DNA of 64,000 nt from Nocardioides sp. dk884. GTDB taxonomy: Bacteria > Actinomycetota > Actinomycetes > Propionibacteriales > Nocardioidaceae. A program made the translations under genes and the position numbers. A model generated the notes under the pieces. The model worked only from the letters and a program-made list of their open reading frames with translations. It searched no databases and was not told where the DNA came from. Positions 51,410 to 59,265 of this stretch are shown one piece after another; position 1 is the first letter of the stretch; every line of letters starts with the position of its first letter. The DNA lies in NCBI RefSeq assembly GCF_009557055.1, contig NZ_CP045649.1, positions 2,889,501 to 2,953,500 on the forward strand, read 5' to 3'.

Positions 51410-52321
51410 ATGATCGATCTCGACGCCGTCGTCGCCCTGCGGGCCGTCGCGACCCACGGGTCCGTGAGCGCGGCCGCAGCCTCGCTCGACTTCACCCCCT
51501 CGGCGGTCTCCCAACAGGTCAAGCGTCTCGAGCGCAGCACCGGCGTCCCGCTGCTCGAGCGGGTCGGACGCGGCGTGGTCCTGACCCGTCAGGGCCGTCA
51601 CCTCGTCGAGAGCAGCACCCCGCTGCTCGCCGGCCTGGAGGAGCTGGAGAGCGGCCTGCACCGAGAGGCGCAGACCGTGACAGGACGGCTGCGGGTGGCG
51701 GCCTTCTCGACCGCCATCTGCGGGCTGGTGGCCCCGGTCGTGCGTGCCGTGCTCGACGCCCATCCCGACCTCGCGGTCACGGTGTCCGAGCGCGAGCCCT
51801 GGGACGCCGTCGACCTCGTCGCCACCGACCAGGCCGACCTCGGGATCGTGCACCAGTGGGGCGACGTACCGCTCGTCGTGCCCGACCACGTCGCGCTCAC
51901 CCCGCTCGCCGACGACCGGGCCGACGTCGTGCTCCACCGCGAGCACCCACTCGCCGGACGCGCGCGGCTGCGCCCGCACGACCTCCTCGACGAGGGCTGG
52001 GTCGCGACCCCGCGCAGCACGATCTGCCGGCAGTGGCTGGAGCGGATGTACGTCGGCACCGGCCACCTCCCGCGCGTCGTGCACGAGTCCTGGGAGTTCG
52101 ACGCCCACCTGGCGATGGTGCGTGCCCGGCTCGGGATCGCCCTCGTGCCCCGCCTGGGCCGCTCGCCGCTCGGGGCGGACCTGTGCGCGGTGCAGATGCA
52201 CGACCCCGTCCCGGTACGCCGGGTGCTCGTGGTCCACCGGCGCAGCATGTCCAGCTCCCCCGCCCTCGGCGCCATGCTCGAGGCGCTGCGCGCGGCCGGG
52301 CCCGTGGGCAGCGCCCCGTAG
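51410..52321 (+). CDS. LysR family transcriptional regulator
   Basis: 303 residues. N-terminal winged helix (LRAVATHGSVSAAAASLDFTPSAVSQQVKRLERSTGVPLLER) and a periplasmic-binding-like effector domain (GRLRVAAFSTAICGLVAPV...). Divergent from the EamA transporter 73 bases away. A segment of its coding sequence (51986-52005) recurs at 52908. Followed by a large hairpin. Confidence 0.92.
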   Translation: MIDLDAVVALRAVATHGSVSAAAASLDFTPSAVSQQVKRLERSTGVPLLERVGRGVVLTRQGRHLVESSTPLLAGLEELESGLHREAQTVTGRLRVAAFSTAICGLVAPVVRAVLDAHPDLAVTVSEREPWDAVDLVATDQADLGIVHQWGDVPLVVPDHVALTPLADDRADVVLHREHPLAGRARLRPHDLLDEGWVATPRSTICRQWLERMYVGTGHLPRVVHESWEFDAHLAMVRARLGIALVPRLGRSPLGADLCAVQMHDPVPVRRVLVVHRRSMSSSPALGAMLEALRAAGPVGSAP

Positions 52322-52361
52322 CGGGCGCCGGACGCGGCCGCGCCTGGCCGTCAGTCAGCGA

Positions 52362-52419
52362 TAGTCCGCCACATGAGGGTCGTGAATCGGCCGATCCACG
52401 ACCCTGGTGTGGCGGACTA
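52362..52419. repeat. 58-base hairpin with palindromic loop between convergent genes
   Basis: Arms 52362-52384 and 52397-52419 (23 bases, two mismatches) enclose AATCGGCCGATC, itself containing the palindrome ATCGGCCGAT. Lies 40 bases after the lysR stop and 9 bases before the convergent gene's stop; probably a bidirectional terminator, possibly a REP-like element. Confidence 0.8.
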
Positions 52420-52428
52420 CCTCAGCGC

Positions 52429-52851
52429 TCAGCAGCGGGCGAGGTTGCGGGCGTATCCGACAAAGCTGCCCAGGCCGCCTACGGGCCCGCTGATCCCGGT
52501 GCCCATCTCGCTGCCCGCCTTGACGACCATCGACTTCGTCCCCGAGATCTTGCCCGCTGCGCGCACCGAGACGGTGCGCGTGATGTTGGGGCCGGAATAA
52601 CGATGCAGCATCCCCTTGTAGACGACGTCGTTCGCCCGGTTGTCCAGGCGCACCCGGACCCGCACGTCGCCGCCGCCGAGCGGGACCTTGCAGACCTGGA
52701 CCTTCGCGCCGTCAACCCGGGCGCCGGTCGTCCAGGCGGCCTGGGCCGGCGGAGCGAGGAACACGCCGGCGGCCAGGACGGACGTGACGGCCGAGGCCGC
52801 CAGGGTCAGTCGGCGAGGCGAGCGAGACGGCGCAGGGAGGGTCCGAGGCAT
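52429..52851 (-). CDS. small secreted protein, tandem paralogue 1
   Basis: 140 residues. Twin-basic signal peptide ending PAQAAW (cleavage near residue 38), mature part of about 100 residues with KVQVCKVPLGGGDVRVRVRLDNRA and a C-terminal cysteine (NLARC); the two cysteines may pair. The family was not recognised. The neighbouring gene encodes a close paralogue with identical promoter region, so the pair arose by tandem duplication. Confidence 0.75.
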   Translation of the reverse strand: MPRTLPAPSRSPRRLTLAASAVTSVLAAGVFLAPPAQAAWTTGARVDGAKVQVCKVPLGGGDVRVRVRLDNRANDVVYKGMLHRYSGPNITRTVSVRAAGKISGTKSMVVKAGSEMGTGISGPVGGLGSFVGYARNLARC

Positions 52852-52857
52852 GCCGGA

Positions 52858-52863
52858 AGGCTA
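52858..52863 (-). promoter_or_regulatory. -10 box of paralogue 1 (leaderless)
   Basis: TAGCCT followed by TCCGGC and the ATG; the same bases precede paralogue 2. Confidence 0.5.
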
Positions 52864-52907
52864 ACCACCGACACCCGGGCGGAAACCTCCCGCCCGGCGC
52901 TCAAGGG

Positions 52908-52943
52908 CTCGACGAGGGCTGGGTCGCCGCCCCCGCAGCACGA
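52908..52943 (+). repeat. relic copy of a lysR coding fragment
   Basis: The 20 bases at 52908-52927 are identical to 51986-52005 in the lysR gene, and the following CGCAGCACGA also matches after a short indel. Lies between the two secreted paralogues. Confidence 0.5.
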
Positions 52944-52961
52944 GGGGCCCGGGCCGGCCGC

Positions 52962-53381
52962 TCAGCAGCGGGCGAGGCTGCGGGCGTAGCCGATCGCGCT
53001 GCCGTGGTCGACGCCCGGGCCGCTGATGCCGGTGCCCATCAGGTGGCCCGGCTTCACGACCAGCGACTTCGTGCCAGAGATCGTCCCGCCCGCAGCGCGG
53101 ACCGTGACGCTGCCCGAGCCGCCGGTGAGTCGCTCCAGCGAGCCGCGGTAGACCTGGCTCGAGGCCCGGTTGTCCAGGCGCACCCGCACCCGGACGTCGC
53201 CGCCGGTGAGCGGGACCTTGCAGACCTGCACCTTGACGCCGTTGGCCTTGGCGCCGGTCGTCCAGGCCGCTTGGGCCGGCGGCGCGAGCACCGTCCCTGC
53301 AGCCGCGAGCGAGGTGAGGGCGGCTGCCCCCAGGGCGAGCCGGCGGCGGACGGAGGCGGCGGTGCTGAGGCGTCGAGGCAT
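52962..53381 (-). CDS. small secreted protein, tandem paralogue 2
   Basis: 139 residues. Signal peptide ending PAQAAW; the mature part keeps WTTGAK, KVQVCKVPLTGGDVRVRVRLDNRA, ISGTKSLVVKPG, MGTGISGP and the final RSLARC of paralogue 1, while the middle loop differs. Same length, same cysteine positions and same promoter. Function unknown. Confidence 0.75.
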   Translation of the reverse strand: MPRRLSTAASVRRRLALGAAALTSLAAAGTVLAPPAQAAWTTGAKANGVKVQVCKVPLTGGDVRVRVRLDNRASSQVYRGSLERLTGGSGSVTVRAAGGTISGTKSLVVKPGHLMGTGISGPGVDHGSAIGYARSLARC

Positions 53382-53387
53382 GCCGGA

Positions 53388-53393
53388 AGGCTA
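53388..53393 (-). promoter_or_regulatory. -10 box of paralogue 2 (leaderless)
   Basis: TAGCCT followed by TCCGGC and the ATG. Confidence 0.5.
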
Positions 53394-53419
53394 ACCGTGC
53401 CCCACCGCCCCGAAACCCC

Positions 53420-53457
53420 GAGTCGGCTCTTGTGGTTGCGCGAGTCGGCGCTCGTGG
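53420..53457 (+). repeat. 22-base-period repeat, locus D (2 degenerate units)
   Basis: GAGTCGGCTCTTGTGG (53420), spacer TTGCGC, GAGTCGGCGCTCGTGG (53442). The 22-base step is kept although the units are more diverged. Confidence 0.7.
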
Positions 53458-53488
53458 CGTGCCCGACCGGCGTACGACGGGCCTCCGC

Positions 53489-54469
53489 TCAGTAGCAGGC
53501 CCAGGACCACCACAGCGAGGAGGTCTCGCCACGACGCAACGAAGCCGGGTCGCCGAAGAGCCAGGCGATCCCGCTGTCGCCCCACTCGGTGAACACCCCC
53601 TCGTCGGAGTCCAGCTGAAGGATCAGCGTGTCGGCACCCGGCGCCGCGGCGGCAGGGTCCTGCGCCTCGGCGCACCGCGGGTCCCCCTGGACGATGCAGG
53701 GCCAGCCGCCGACCTTGTCGCCGCCGCCGATCGCCGGCGGCTCCTCCTCCGGGTCGTCCTGACCCGGCACGGTGTCTCCGCCGTAGACATCGGTGAACGC
53801 GTCGCCGGCCGCCTCTCCGATGCGCTCGAGACGGTCCTCGTCCCCCAGGACGCCGAGGCGCTCGGGGCGATAGCCCTCGTGCAGGTCGGTGACCGCGGGC
53901 AGGGAGCTCTCCACCACGAACCGGACGGCGGTGGCCCGGTCGCGGTGCAGGAGCGGGGAGGACCACTCACCGGACCCGGTGTCCGGCACCGCGGCCGAGA
54001 CCGGCTGGGCCGCCTCCCGGGTCAGCTCGTCGGCGGAGTAGAAGCGGGCGTACGCGCGGTCGCGGTGCTCGAAGGACAGCCCGAAGCACTCCACGGCGGG
54101 CACGAACCACTGCAGCAGGCCGCTGTCGGGGAGCTCCTGGAGGCCGCGCGTGCTCGGGACGCTGTCCGAGGCGGCCAGCGCCGCCGCGAGGTCGGCGAAG
54201 TTGACCTGTGCCACGAACGCCAGCGGCGCCCCCGCCTCGTCGGTCGGCCAGGACGTCCCGGCGGGCAGGTAGGGGTGGCCGCCGACGTAGGAGCCGCGGA
54301 CATCCGTCGCAGGACCGTCGGGGAGGAGCCGCGCCTGCGCCTGGGCCAGGTCCGCGAGGGCGTCGACGACGTCCTCGGCGCCCTCGAGCAGGCCGAGGCG
54401 GGAGGTGACCAGCGCCAGCTCGTCGTAGGGCAGCGGGCCGCGGGGCCCGGTCTCAGAGGTCGAGGTCAT
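53489..54469 (-). CDS. YwqG family (DUF1963) protein
   Basis: 326 residues. The DUF1963 core includes SYVGGHPYLPAGTSWPT, PLAFVAQVNFADLAAAL, LLQWFVPAVECFGLSF and LILQLDSDEGVFTEWGDSGIAWLF. Function unknown; members are soluble and may sense or bind nucleic acid or protein. ATG start; stands between the EI24-like gene and repeat locus D. Confidence 0.85.
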   Translation of the reverse strand: MTSTSETGPRGPLPYDELALVTSRLGLLEGAEDVVDALADLAQAQARLLPDGPATDVRGSYVGGHPYLPAGTSWPTDEAGAPLAFVAQVNFADLAAALAASDSVPSTRGLQELPDSGLLQWFVPAVECFGLSFEHRDRAYARFYSADELTREAAQPVSAAVPDTGSGEWSSPLLHRDRATAVRFVVESSLPAVTDLHEGYRPERLGVLGDEDRLERIGEAAGDAFTDVYGGDTVPGQDDPEEEPPAIGGGDKVGGWPCIVQGDPRCAEAQDPAAAAPGADTLILQLDSDEGVFTEWGDSGIAWLFGDPASLRRGETSSLWWSWACY

Positions 54470-54523
54470 GGGTGGAGCCTGACCACCGACCGGGCCTCGG
54501 AAACCCGCCGTGACGCGCGGGCC

Positions 54524-55312
54524 TCAGGCCTCGACCAGGTCCCGCGCGAGCGTGGTCGCGCCGACCACCGCCGCCGGCATCACGAGTACGGCGCCGAGCG
54601 GCACCAGGAAGCAGACCTGCACCGACATCCCGAAGGTGAGCACCTGCAGCCGGTGCCGGCGCAGCAGCCGGGACCGCTCGCGACCGTCCAGGCCACGAGC
54701 CTCGAGCGGGCGACCCACCAGCTCACCGGCCAGGAACCAGGCCGAGACGCAGAAGCCGCCGGCCAGCGCGACCATCGTGCCGACGACCGGCACCAGTCCG
54801 ACCAGGACGACGCCCAGCGTGGTCGCGACGCCGAGCAGCACCAGGGCGAGGCCGTCGCCGACCGAGCGCAGCAGACCGACCTCGCCCTCGGGCACCGGGC
54901 CGCCGAGCGACTCCTCGGTGGCGCGCCAGATCCGGGCGTAGAAGGGATCGCCGACCAGCAGCGTCAGCGCGACGAACGTGGCCGCGGCGAGCACCACGAA
55001 CCCGGCCAGGAGCGCGAGCGCGAGGGTGATCCGCACGATCCGGCGCACGGTCAGCGAGGCGTCGTCGACGAACGGCGTCGCCCAGCCGACCAGGTCGCCG
55101 AGCACCACCACCAGCACCACGAACGCCGCGAGCAGCACCAGCAGCACCAGCAGGGCCGGCACCAGGCCGAGCAGCATCAGGCGCGGGCGCCGGCGCCACA
55201 TGCCGAAACCGCGCACGAGGTGGCCGGGCCCCGAGCGCCCGGCGGCGCCCGCCAGGGCAGCGCGTCCGGGAGCGCCCGCGGGCCCCGCGGGGACCGTCTC
55301 GTGCTCAGTCAC
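54524..55312 (-). CDS. EI24 domain (CysZ-like) membrane protein
   Basis: 262 residues, about six membrane segments. GFGMWRRRPRLMLLGLVPALL and the conserved DPFYARIWRATEESLGG region are typical of the EI24/CysZ superfamily. CysZ members transport sulfate; the substrate here is unknown. Starts nine bases after the YbbN-like gene. Confidence 0.88.
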   Translation of the reverse strand: MTEHETVPAGPAGAPGRAALAGAAGRSGPGHLVRGFGMWRRRPRLMLLGLVPALLVLLVLLAAFVVLVVVLGDLVGWATPFVDDASLTVRRIVRITLALALLAGFVVLAAATFVALTLLVGDPFYARIWRATEESLGGPVPEGEVGLLRSVGDGLALVLLGVATTLGVVLVGLVPVVGTMVALAGGFCVSAWFLAGELVGRPLEARGLDGRERSRLLRRHRLQVLTFGMSVQVCFLVPLGAVLVMPAAVVGATTLARDLVEA

Positions 55313-55321
55313 GGCCGGTGC

Positions 55322-56263
55322 TCAGAAGAGCGCCGAGGCGAGGTTCTGCCGGCCCCGCAGCACCCGCGGGTCGTCGTTGCCGACGGCGGCGAAGAGGCCG
55401 AGCAGGTGGTCGCGGGCGCGGGCGCGCTCGGCCCCCGCCGTACGACGTACCAGGTCGACGAGGCGGTTGAACGCGTCGTCGACGTGGCCGCCGAGCATGT
55501 CGAGGTCGGCGACCATGGTCTGGGCGTCGATGTCGTCGGGGTCGGCCGCCGCCGCGGCACGGGCGGCCTGCAGGTCGACGCCCTGGGTGCGCTGGAGGAC
55601 CTTGGCCATCGCCAGGCCGGCGGCGGCCTCGGTGTCGGCGGGGTTGGCGTCGACGAGCTTCTGGTACTCCGCGACCGCGCGGTCGATGTCGCCCTCGCCG
55701 AGCGCGTCCTGGGCCGCGGCGTAGCGGGGGTCCACCTGCTCCTCCTCGCCCTCGCCGGCGGCGACGTGGCGCGGCTGGTGGCGGTCGGTGATGCCCTGCA
55801 CGGTGAGCTGCTGGGCGAGCTGGGTGAACATCGCGCGCAGGTCGGCGGCCGGGACCGGCCCCGGGATCGGCTGGGTCGCCGGGCGGCCGTCGAGCAGCAC
55901 CAGCATCAGCGGTACCTGCGGGATCTGCATGGCCTGGGCGATCTGCGGCGAGGCGTCGACGTCGATCAGGGCGGCCAGGAAGCGGCCCTCGTGCTCGGTG
56001 ACCACGGCGGCCACGTCGGCGGCGAAGGTGTCGCCGGGCGCGGCCTGCGAGGGCGAGTGGAAGACCAGCACGACCGGCGCGGTCATCGAGGCCTCGAGGG
56101 TGCTCTGGAAGTTCGCCTCGTTGACGTCCACGACGTACGCCGAGCCGCCGCCGGTGGGCGCGGCGCCACCGGCCGGGGCACCCGCGGGGGGCGGCGTCGG
56201 GGCCGGTCGCTTCAGCGCCGACAGGTCGATGGCACCGGGACGGGAGAACGGCTGCTGCGTCAT
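55322..56263 (-). CDS. YbbN-like co-chaperone: thioredoxin fold plus TPR
   Basis: 313 residues. Thioredoxin-fold N-terminal half (VDVNEANFQSTLEASMTAPVVLVFHSPSQAAPGDTFAADVAAVV), with the CxxC lost (SPSQ), then tetratricopeptide helices with ALGEGDIDRAVAEYQKLVDANPAD. The family acts as a chaperone helper rather than a reductase. ATG 56263 is seven bases after TAGGAT; an in-frame ATG at 56272 is possible. Confidence 0.88.
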   Translation of the reverse strand: MTQQPFSRPGAIDLSALKRPAPTPPPAGAPAGGAAPTGGGSAYVVDVNEANFQSTLEASMTAPVVLVFHSPSQAAPGDTFAADVAAVVTEHEGRFLAALIDVDASPQIAQAMQIPQVPLMLVLLDGRPATQPIPGPVPAADLRAMFTQLAQQLTVQGITDRHQPRHVAAGEGEEEQVDPRYAAAQDALGEGDIDRAVAEYQKLVDANPADTEAAAGLAMAKVLQRTQGVDLQAARAAAAADPDDIDAQTMVADLDMLGGHVDDAFNRLVDLVRRTAGAERARARDHLLGLFAAVGNDDPRVLRGRQNLASALF

Positions 56264-56270
56264 GGCCCAC

Positions 56271-56276
56271 ATCCTA
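56271..56276 (-). promoter_or_regulatory. -10 box of the YbbN-like gene (leaderless)
   Basis: TAGGAT followed by GTGGGCC and the ATG. Confidence 0.45.
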
Positions 56277-56331
56277 GGGAAGAGGGCCGCATCCGCGCCC
56301 GCGCCGTCCGCGCCGACCGCCGCTGCCGGGG

Positions 56332-57348
56332 TCAGCCGGGGCTGGTTCCGTGGCCGGCCCCGGGTCCGGTCGGGGTGCCGGTGGCGAGCAGCTCGTCGGC
56401 GGCCGCGTAGGGGTCGCTCTCCCCCGCCGCGACCCGCGCAGCGAGGGCGTCGAGCTCGACCCGGGCGCCGAGTCCGCCCCAGCGGGCCCGCATCGTCGTC
56501 AGCGCGATGGCCTCGATCTCCGCACGGGCGCGCCGTTCGCGGCGACGGCCGAGCTCACCGGTGTCGCGCAGCCAGACGTGGTGCGCGTCGAGCGCCTCGA
56601 CGACCTCGCCCACCCCGGTCCCGCTGCGTGCCGAGGCGGCCAGCACCGGCGCGCGCCAGGCGTCCTCCTCGCGCTCGGCGAGCGCCAGCATCGAGCGCAG
56701 GTCGCGGCGCACCTGCTCGGCGCCGTCGCGGTCGGCCTTGTTGACGACGTAGACGTCGCCGATCTCCAAGATCCCGGCCTTCGCGGCCTGGATGCCGTCA
56801 CCCATGCCCGGCGCCAGCAGCACCACCGTGGTGTCGGCCTGGGCGGCGATGTCGACCTCGCTCTGCCCGACCCCGACGGTCTCGACGAGCACCACGTCGT
56901 ACGCCGCGGCGTCGAGCACGCGGATCGCCTGCGGCGTCGACCAGGCCAGGCCGCCGAGGTGTCCACGCGCCGCCATCGAGCGGATGAACACGTCCCGGTC
57001 CGCCGCGTGGTCGGACATCCGGACCCGGTCCCCGAGCAGGGCGCCGCCGGAGAACGGCGAGGACGGGTCCACCGCGAGCACGCCGACCCGGCGGCCGGCC
57101 TGGCGGAAGGCCCGCACGAGCGCGCTGGTGGAGGTGGACTTGCCGACGCCGGGCGCGCCGGTCAGGCCGATGACCCGCGCGCGGCCGGTGTGCGGAGCCA
57201 GGGCGGCGGACACCTCGCGCAGCAGCGGCGACTCGTCCTCGACCAGCGAGACCAGGCGCGCCACCGCGCGCGGCTCACCGGCGCGCGCGGCCTCGACGAG
57301 GTCGGGGACCGACGCCTGTCGGCGCCGGCCCCCGCTCGGGGTGCTCAA
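56332..57348 (-). CDS. meaB: methylmalonyl-CoA mutase-associated GTPase MeaB
   Basis: 338 residues. Walker A GAPGVGKS (64-71), DPSSPFSGGALLGDRVRM, ETVGVGQSEVD and NKADRDG. Protects and helps load adenosylcobalamin into acyl-CoA mutases. TTG start five bases after the thiolase stop on the same strand; no mutase gene lies in the window. Confidence 0.93.
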   Translation of the reverse strand: MSTPSGGRRRQASVPDLVEAARAGEPRAVARLVSLVEDESPLLREVSAALAPHTGRARVIGLTGAPGVGKSTSTSALVRAFRQAGRRVGVLAVDPSSPFSGGALLGDRVRMSDHAADRDVFIRSMAARGHLGGLAWSTPQAIRVLDAAAYDVVLVETVGVGQSEVDIAAQADTTVVLLAPGMGDGIQAAKAGILEIGDVYVVNKADRDGAEQVRRDLRSMLALAEREEDAWRAPVLAASARSGTGVGEVVEALDAHHVWLRDTGELGRRRERRARAEIEAIALTTMRARWGGLGARVELDALAARVAAGESDPYAAADELLATGTPTGPGAGHGTSPG

Positions 57349-57354
57349 GGTGGA

Positions 57355-58542
57355 TCAGGCCTGCGGGACCCGGACGATCAGCGCGTCGCCCTGACCGCCG
57401 CCGCCGCACAGCGCGGCCGCGCCGAGACCGCCGCCGCGGCGCTTGAGCTCCAGGGCGAGGTGCAGCACGATCCGGGCGCCGGACATCCCGACCGGGTGCC
57501 CCAGCGCGATGGCGCCGCCGTTGACGTTGACCTTGGCGTCGTCGAGGCCCAGCTCGCGTGCCGAGGAGATGCCGACCGCGGCGAAGGCCTCGTTGAACTC
57601 GACCAGGTCGAGGTCGGTGGGCGCGATGCCCTCCTTCTCGCAGGCCTTCGCGGTGGCCACGGCGGGCTGGAGCTGCAGGGTGGAGTCGGGGCCCGCGACC
57701 TGGCCGTGGGCGCCGATCTCGGCGAGCCACTCCAGGCCGAGCTCCTCGGCCTTGGCCTTGCTCATCACGACGACCGCGCAGGCGCCGTCGGAGATCTGCG
57801 AGGACGACGCGGCGGTGATCGTGCCCTCCTTGTTGAAGGCGGGGCGCAGCTTGCTCAGCGACTCGGCGGTGGTGTCGCCGCGGACGCCCTCGTCCTCGGA
57901 GACCACGACCTCGCCCTTGCGGGTCTTGACCGTCACCGGCACGACCTCGTCGGCGAACACGCCGTTCTTCCAGGCCAGCGCGGCCTTCTGGTGCGACTGG
58001 GCGGCGAAGGTGTCCTGCTCCTCGCGGGTGAGGTTCTGCGCCGCGGCGTTGCACTCCTCGGTCAGCAGACCCATCGCCTGGCTGGTGAACTGGTCGAACA
58101 GGGCGTCGTAGGCCATCGAGTCGACGAGCTTGACGTCGCCGAACTTGATGCCCTCGCGCGACTTGGGCAGGAAGTGCGGCGCGTTGGTCATGGACTCCAT
58201 GCCGCCGGCCACGACGATCTCGCACTCCCCGGCGCGCACGAGCTGGTCGGCCAGCGCGATCGCGTTGACGCCGGACAGGCACACCTTGTTGATGGTGATC
58301 GAGGGGACGTTCATCGGGATGCCGCCGGCGACCGCGGCCATCCGGGCGGGGTTCTGCCCGGCGCCGGCCTGGATGACCTGCCCCATGATCACGTAGTCGA
58401 CCTGCTCGCCGGTGACGCCGGCCTTCTCCAGTGCGCCCTTGATGGCGACGCCACCGAGGTCGGCGGCCGAGAGGTCCTTCAGGCCGCCGGAGAGACGGCC
58501 GATCGGGGTGCGCGCCCCGGCGACGATGACAGTTGCGGACAT
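57355..58542 (-). CDS. acetyl-CoA C-acetyltransferase (thiolase)
   Basis: 395 residues. Catalytic Cys88 in [35 protein letters not shown] (His) and the final [12 protein letters not shown] (second Cys). Condenses or splits acetoacetyl-CoA. GGAGGAAA precedes the ATG. Forms an operon with meaB and is divergent from the epimerase gene; in Streptomyces the same neighbours occur. Confidence 0.94.
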   Translation of the reverse strand: MSATVIVAGARTPIGRLSGGLKDLSAADLGGVAIKGALEKAGVTGEQVDYVIMGQVIQAGAGQNPARMAAVAGGIPMNVPSITINKVCLSGVNAIALADQLVRAGECEIVVAGGMESMTNAPHFLPKSREGIKFGDVKLVDSMAYDALFDQFTSQAMGLLTEECNAAAQNLTREEQDTFAAQSHQKAALAWKNGVFADEVVPVTVKTRKGEVVVSEDEGVRGDTTAESLSKLRPAFNKEGTITAASSSQISDGACAVVVMSKAKAEELGLEWLAEIGAHGQVAGPDSTLQLQPAVATAKACEKEGIAPTDLDLVEFNEAFAAVGISSARELGLDDAKVNVNGGAIALGHPVGMSGARIVLHLALELKRRGGGLGAAALCGGGGQGDALIVRVPQA

Positions 58543-58712
58543 GGTGGGTTTCCTCCAGTGGTCGCCGGCCGCGGGACGGACCGGTGGTCGAGGGCGATGT
58601 CGGCGACACTACCCACGTCGTTGCAGGGTGGCGAGGCACGTCCGGACGGCCCCGCCTGAGGCACTTGTCACAACCCGTCGCGGGGCGTGGGGCGAGGCGT
58701 CACCATGTCGGC

Positions 58713-59159
58713 ATGACCAGCCTCGAGATCCCCGCCCACCTGTTCACCCACATCGACCACGTCGGCATCGCGGTGCCCGACCTGGACGCCGCGATCGCCT
58801 TCTACCAGGAGACCTTCGGGATGCGCCTGGCCCACCAGGAGGTCAACGAGGCCCAGGGCGTGCGCGAGGCGATGATGGCGGTCGGCGACTCCGGCTCCTG
58901 CATCCAGCTGCTCGCCCCGCTCGATGAGACCTCGACGATCGCGAAGTTCCTCGACCGCTCCGGGCCCGGCCTGCAGCAGCTCGCCTACCGCGTCACCGAC
59001 ATCGAGCAGGTCAGCGCGATCCTGCGCGAGCGCGGCCTGCGCCTGCTGTACGACGCGCCGCGTCGCGGCACCTCGGACTCGCGCATCAACTTCGTGCACC
59101 CCAAGGACGCCGGCGGCGTCCTGGTCGAGCTCGTGGAGCCGGCGGCCACCGCGCACTGA
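58713..59159 (+). CDS. mce: methylmalonyl-CoA epimerase
   Basis: 148 residues, vicinal oxygen chelate fold. IDHVGIAVPDLDAAIAFYQETFGM (first metal His), CIQLLAPL, GLQQLAYRVTDIE and FVHPKDAGGVLVELVEP (His and Glu ligands). Converts the S and R epimers of methyl- or ethylmalonyl-CoA. ATG 58713. Confidence 0.95.
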   Translation: MTSLEIPAHLFTHIDHVGIAVPDLDAAIAFYQETFGMRLAHQEVNEAQGVREAMMAVGDSGSCIQLLAPLDETSTIAKFLDRSGPGLQQLAYRVTDIEQVSAILRERGLRLLYDAPRRGTSDSRINFVHPKDAGGVLVELVEPAATAH

Positions 59160-59220
59160 GCCGCGCCGAGGCCGGGTGGGGCCGGGTGAGACCTACGCCA
59201 CACCCGATGTTCAGAGTTGG

Positions 59221-59233
59221 TTACCCGTGGGTA
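59221..59233. promoter_or_regulatory. putative operator palindrome upstream of ccr
   Basis: TTACCCGTGGGTA, 32 bases before the ccr GTG; preceded by GG it matches 13 of 14 bases of the site before the acyl-CoA synthetase at 4280, in the same orientation to the gene. Confidence 0.45.
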
Positions 59234-59265
59234 TCTTCGCGGCACCACCCGACCTAGGAGCTCAC

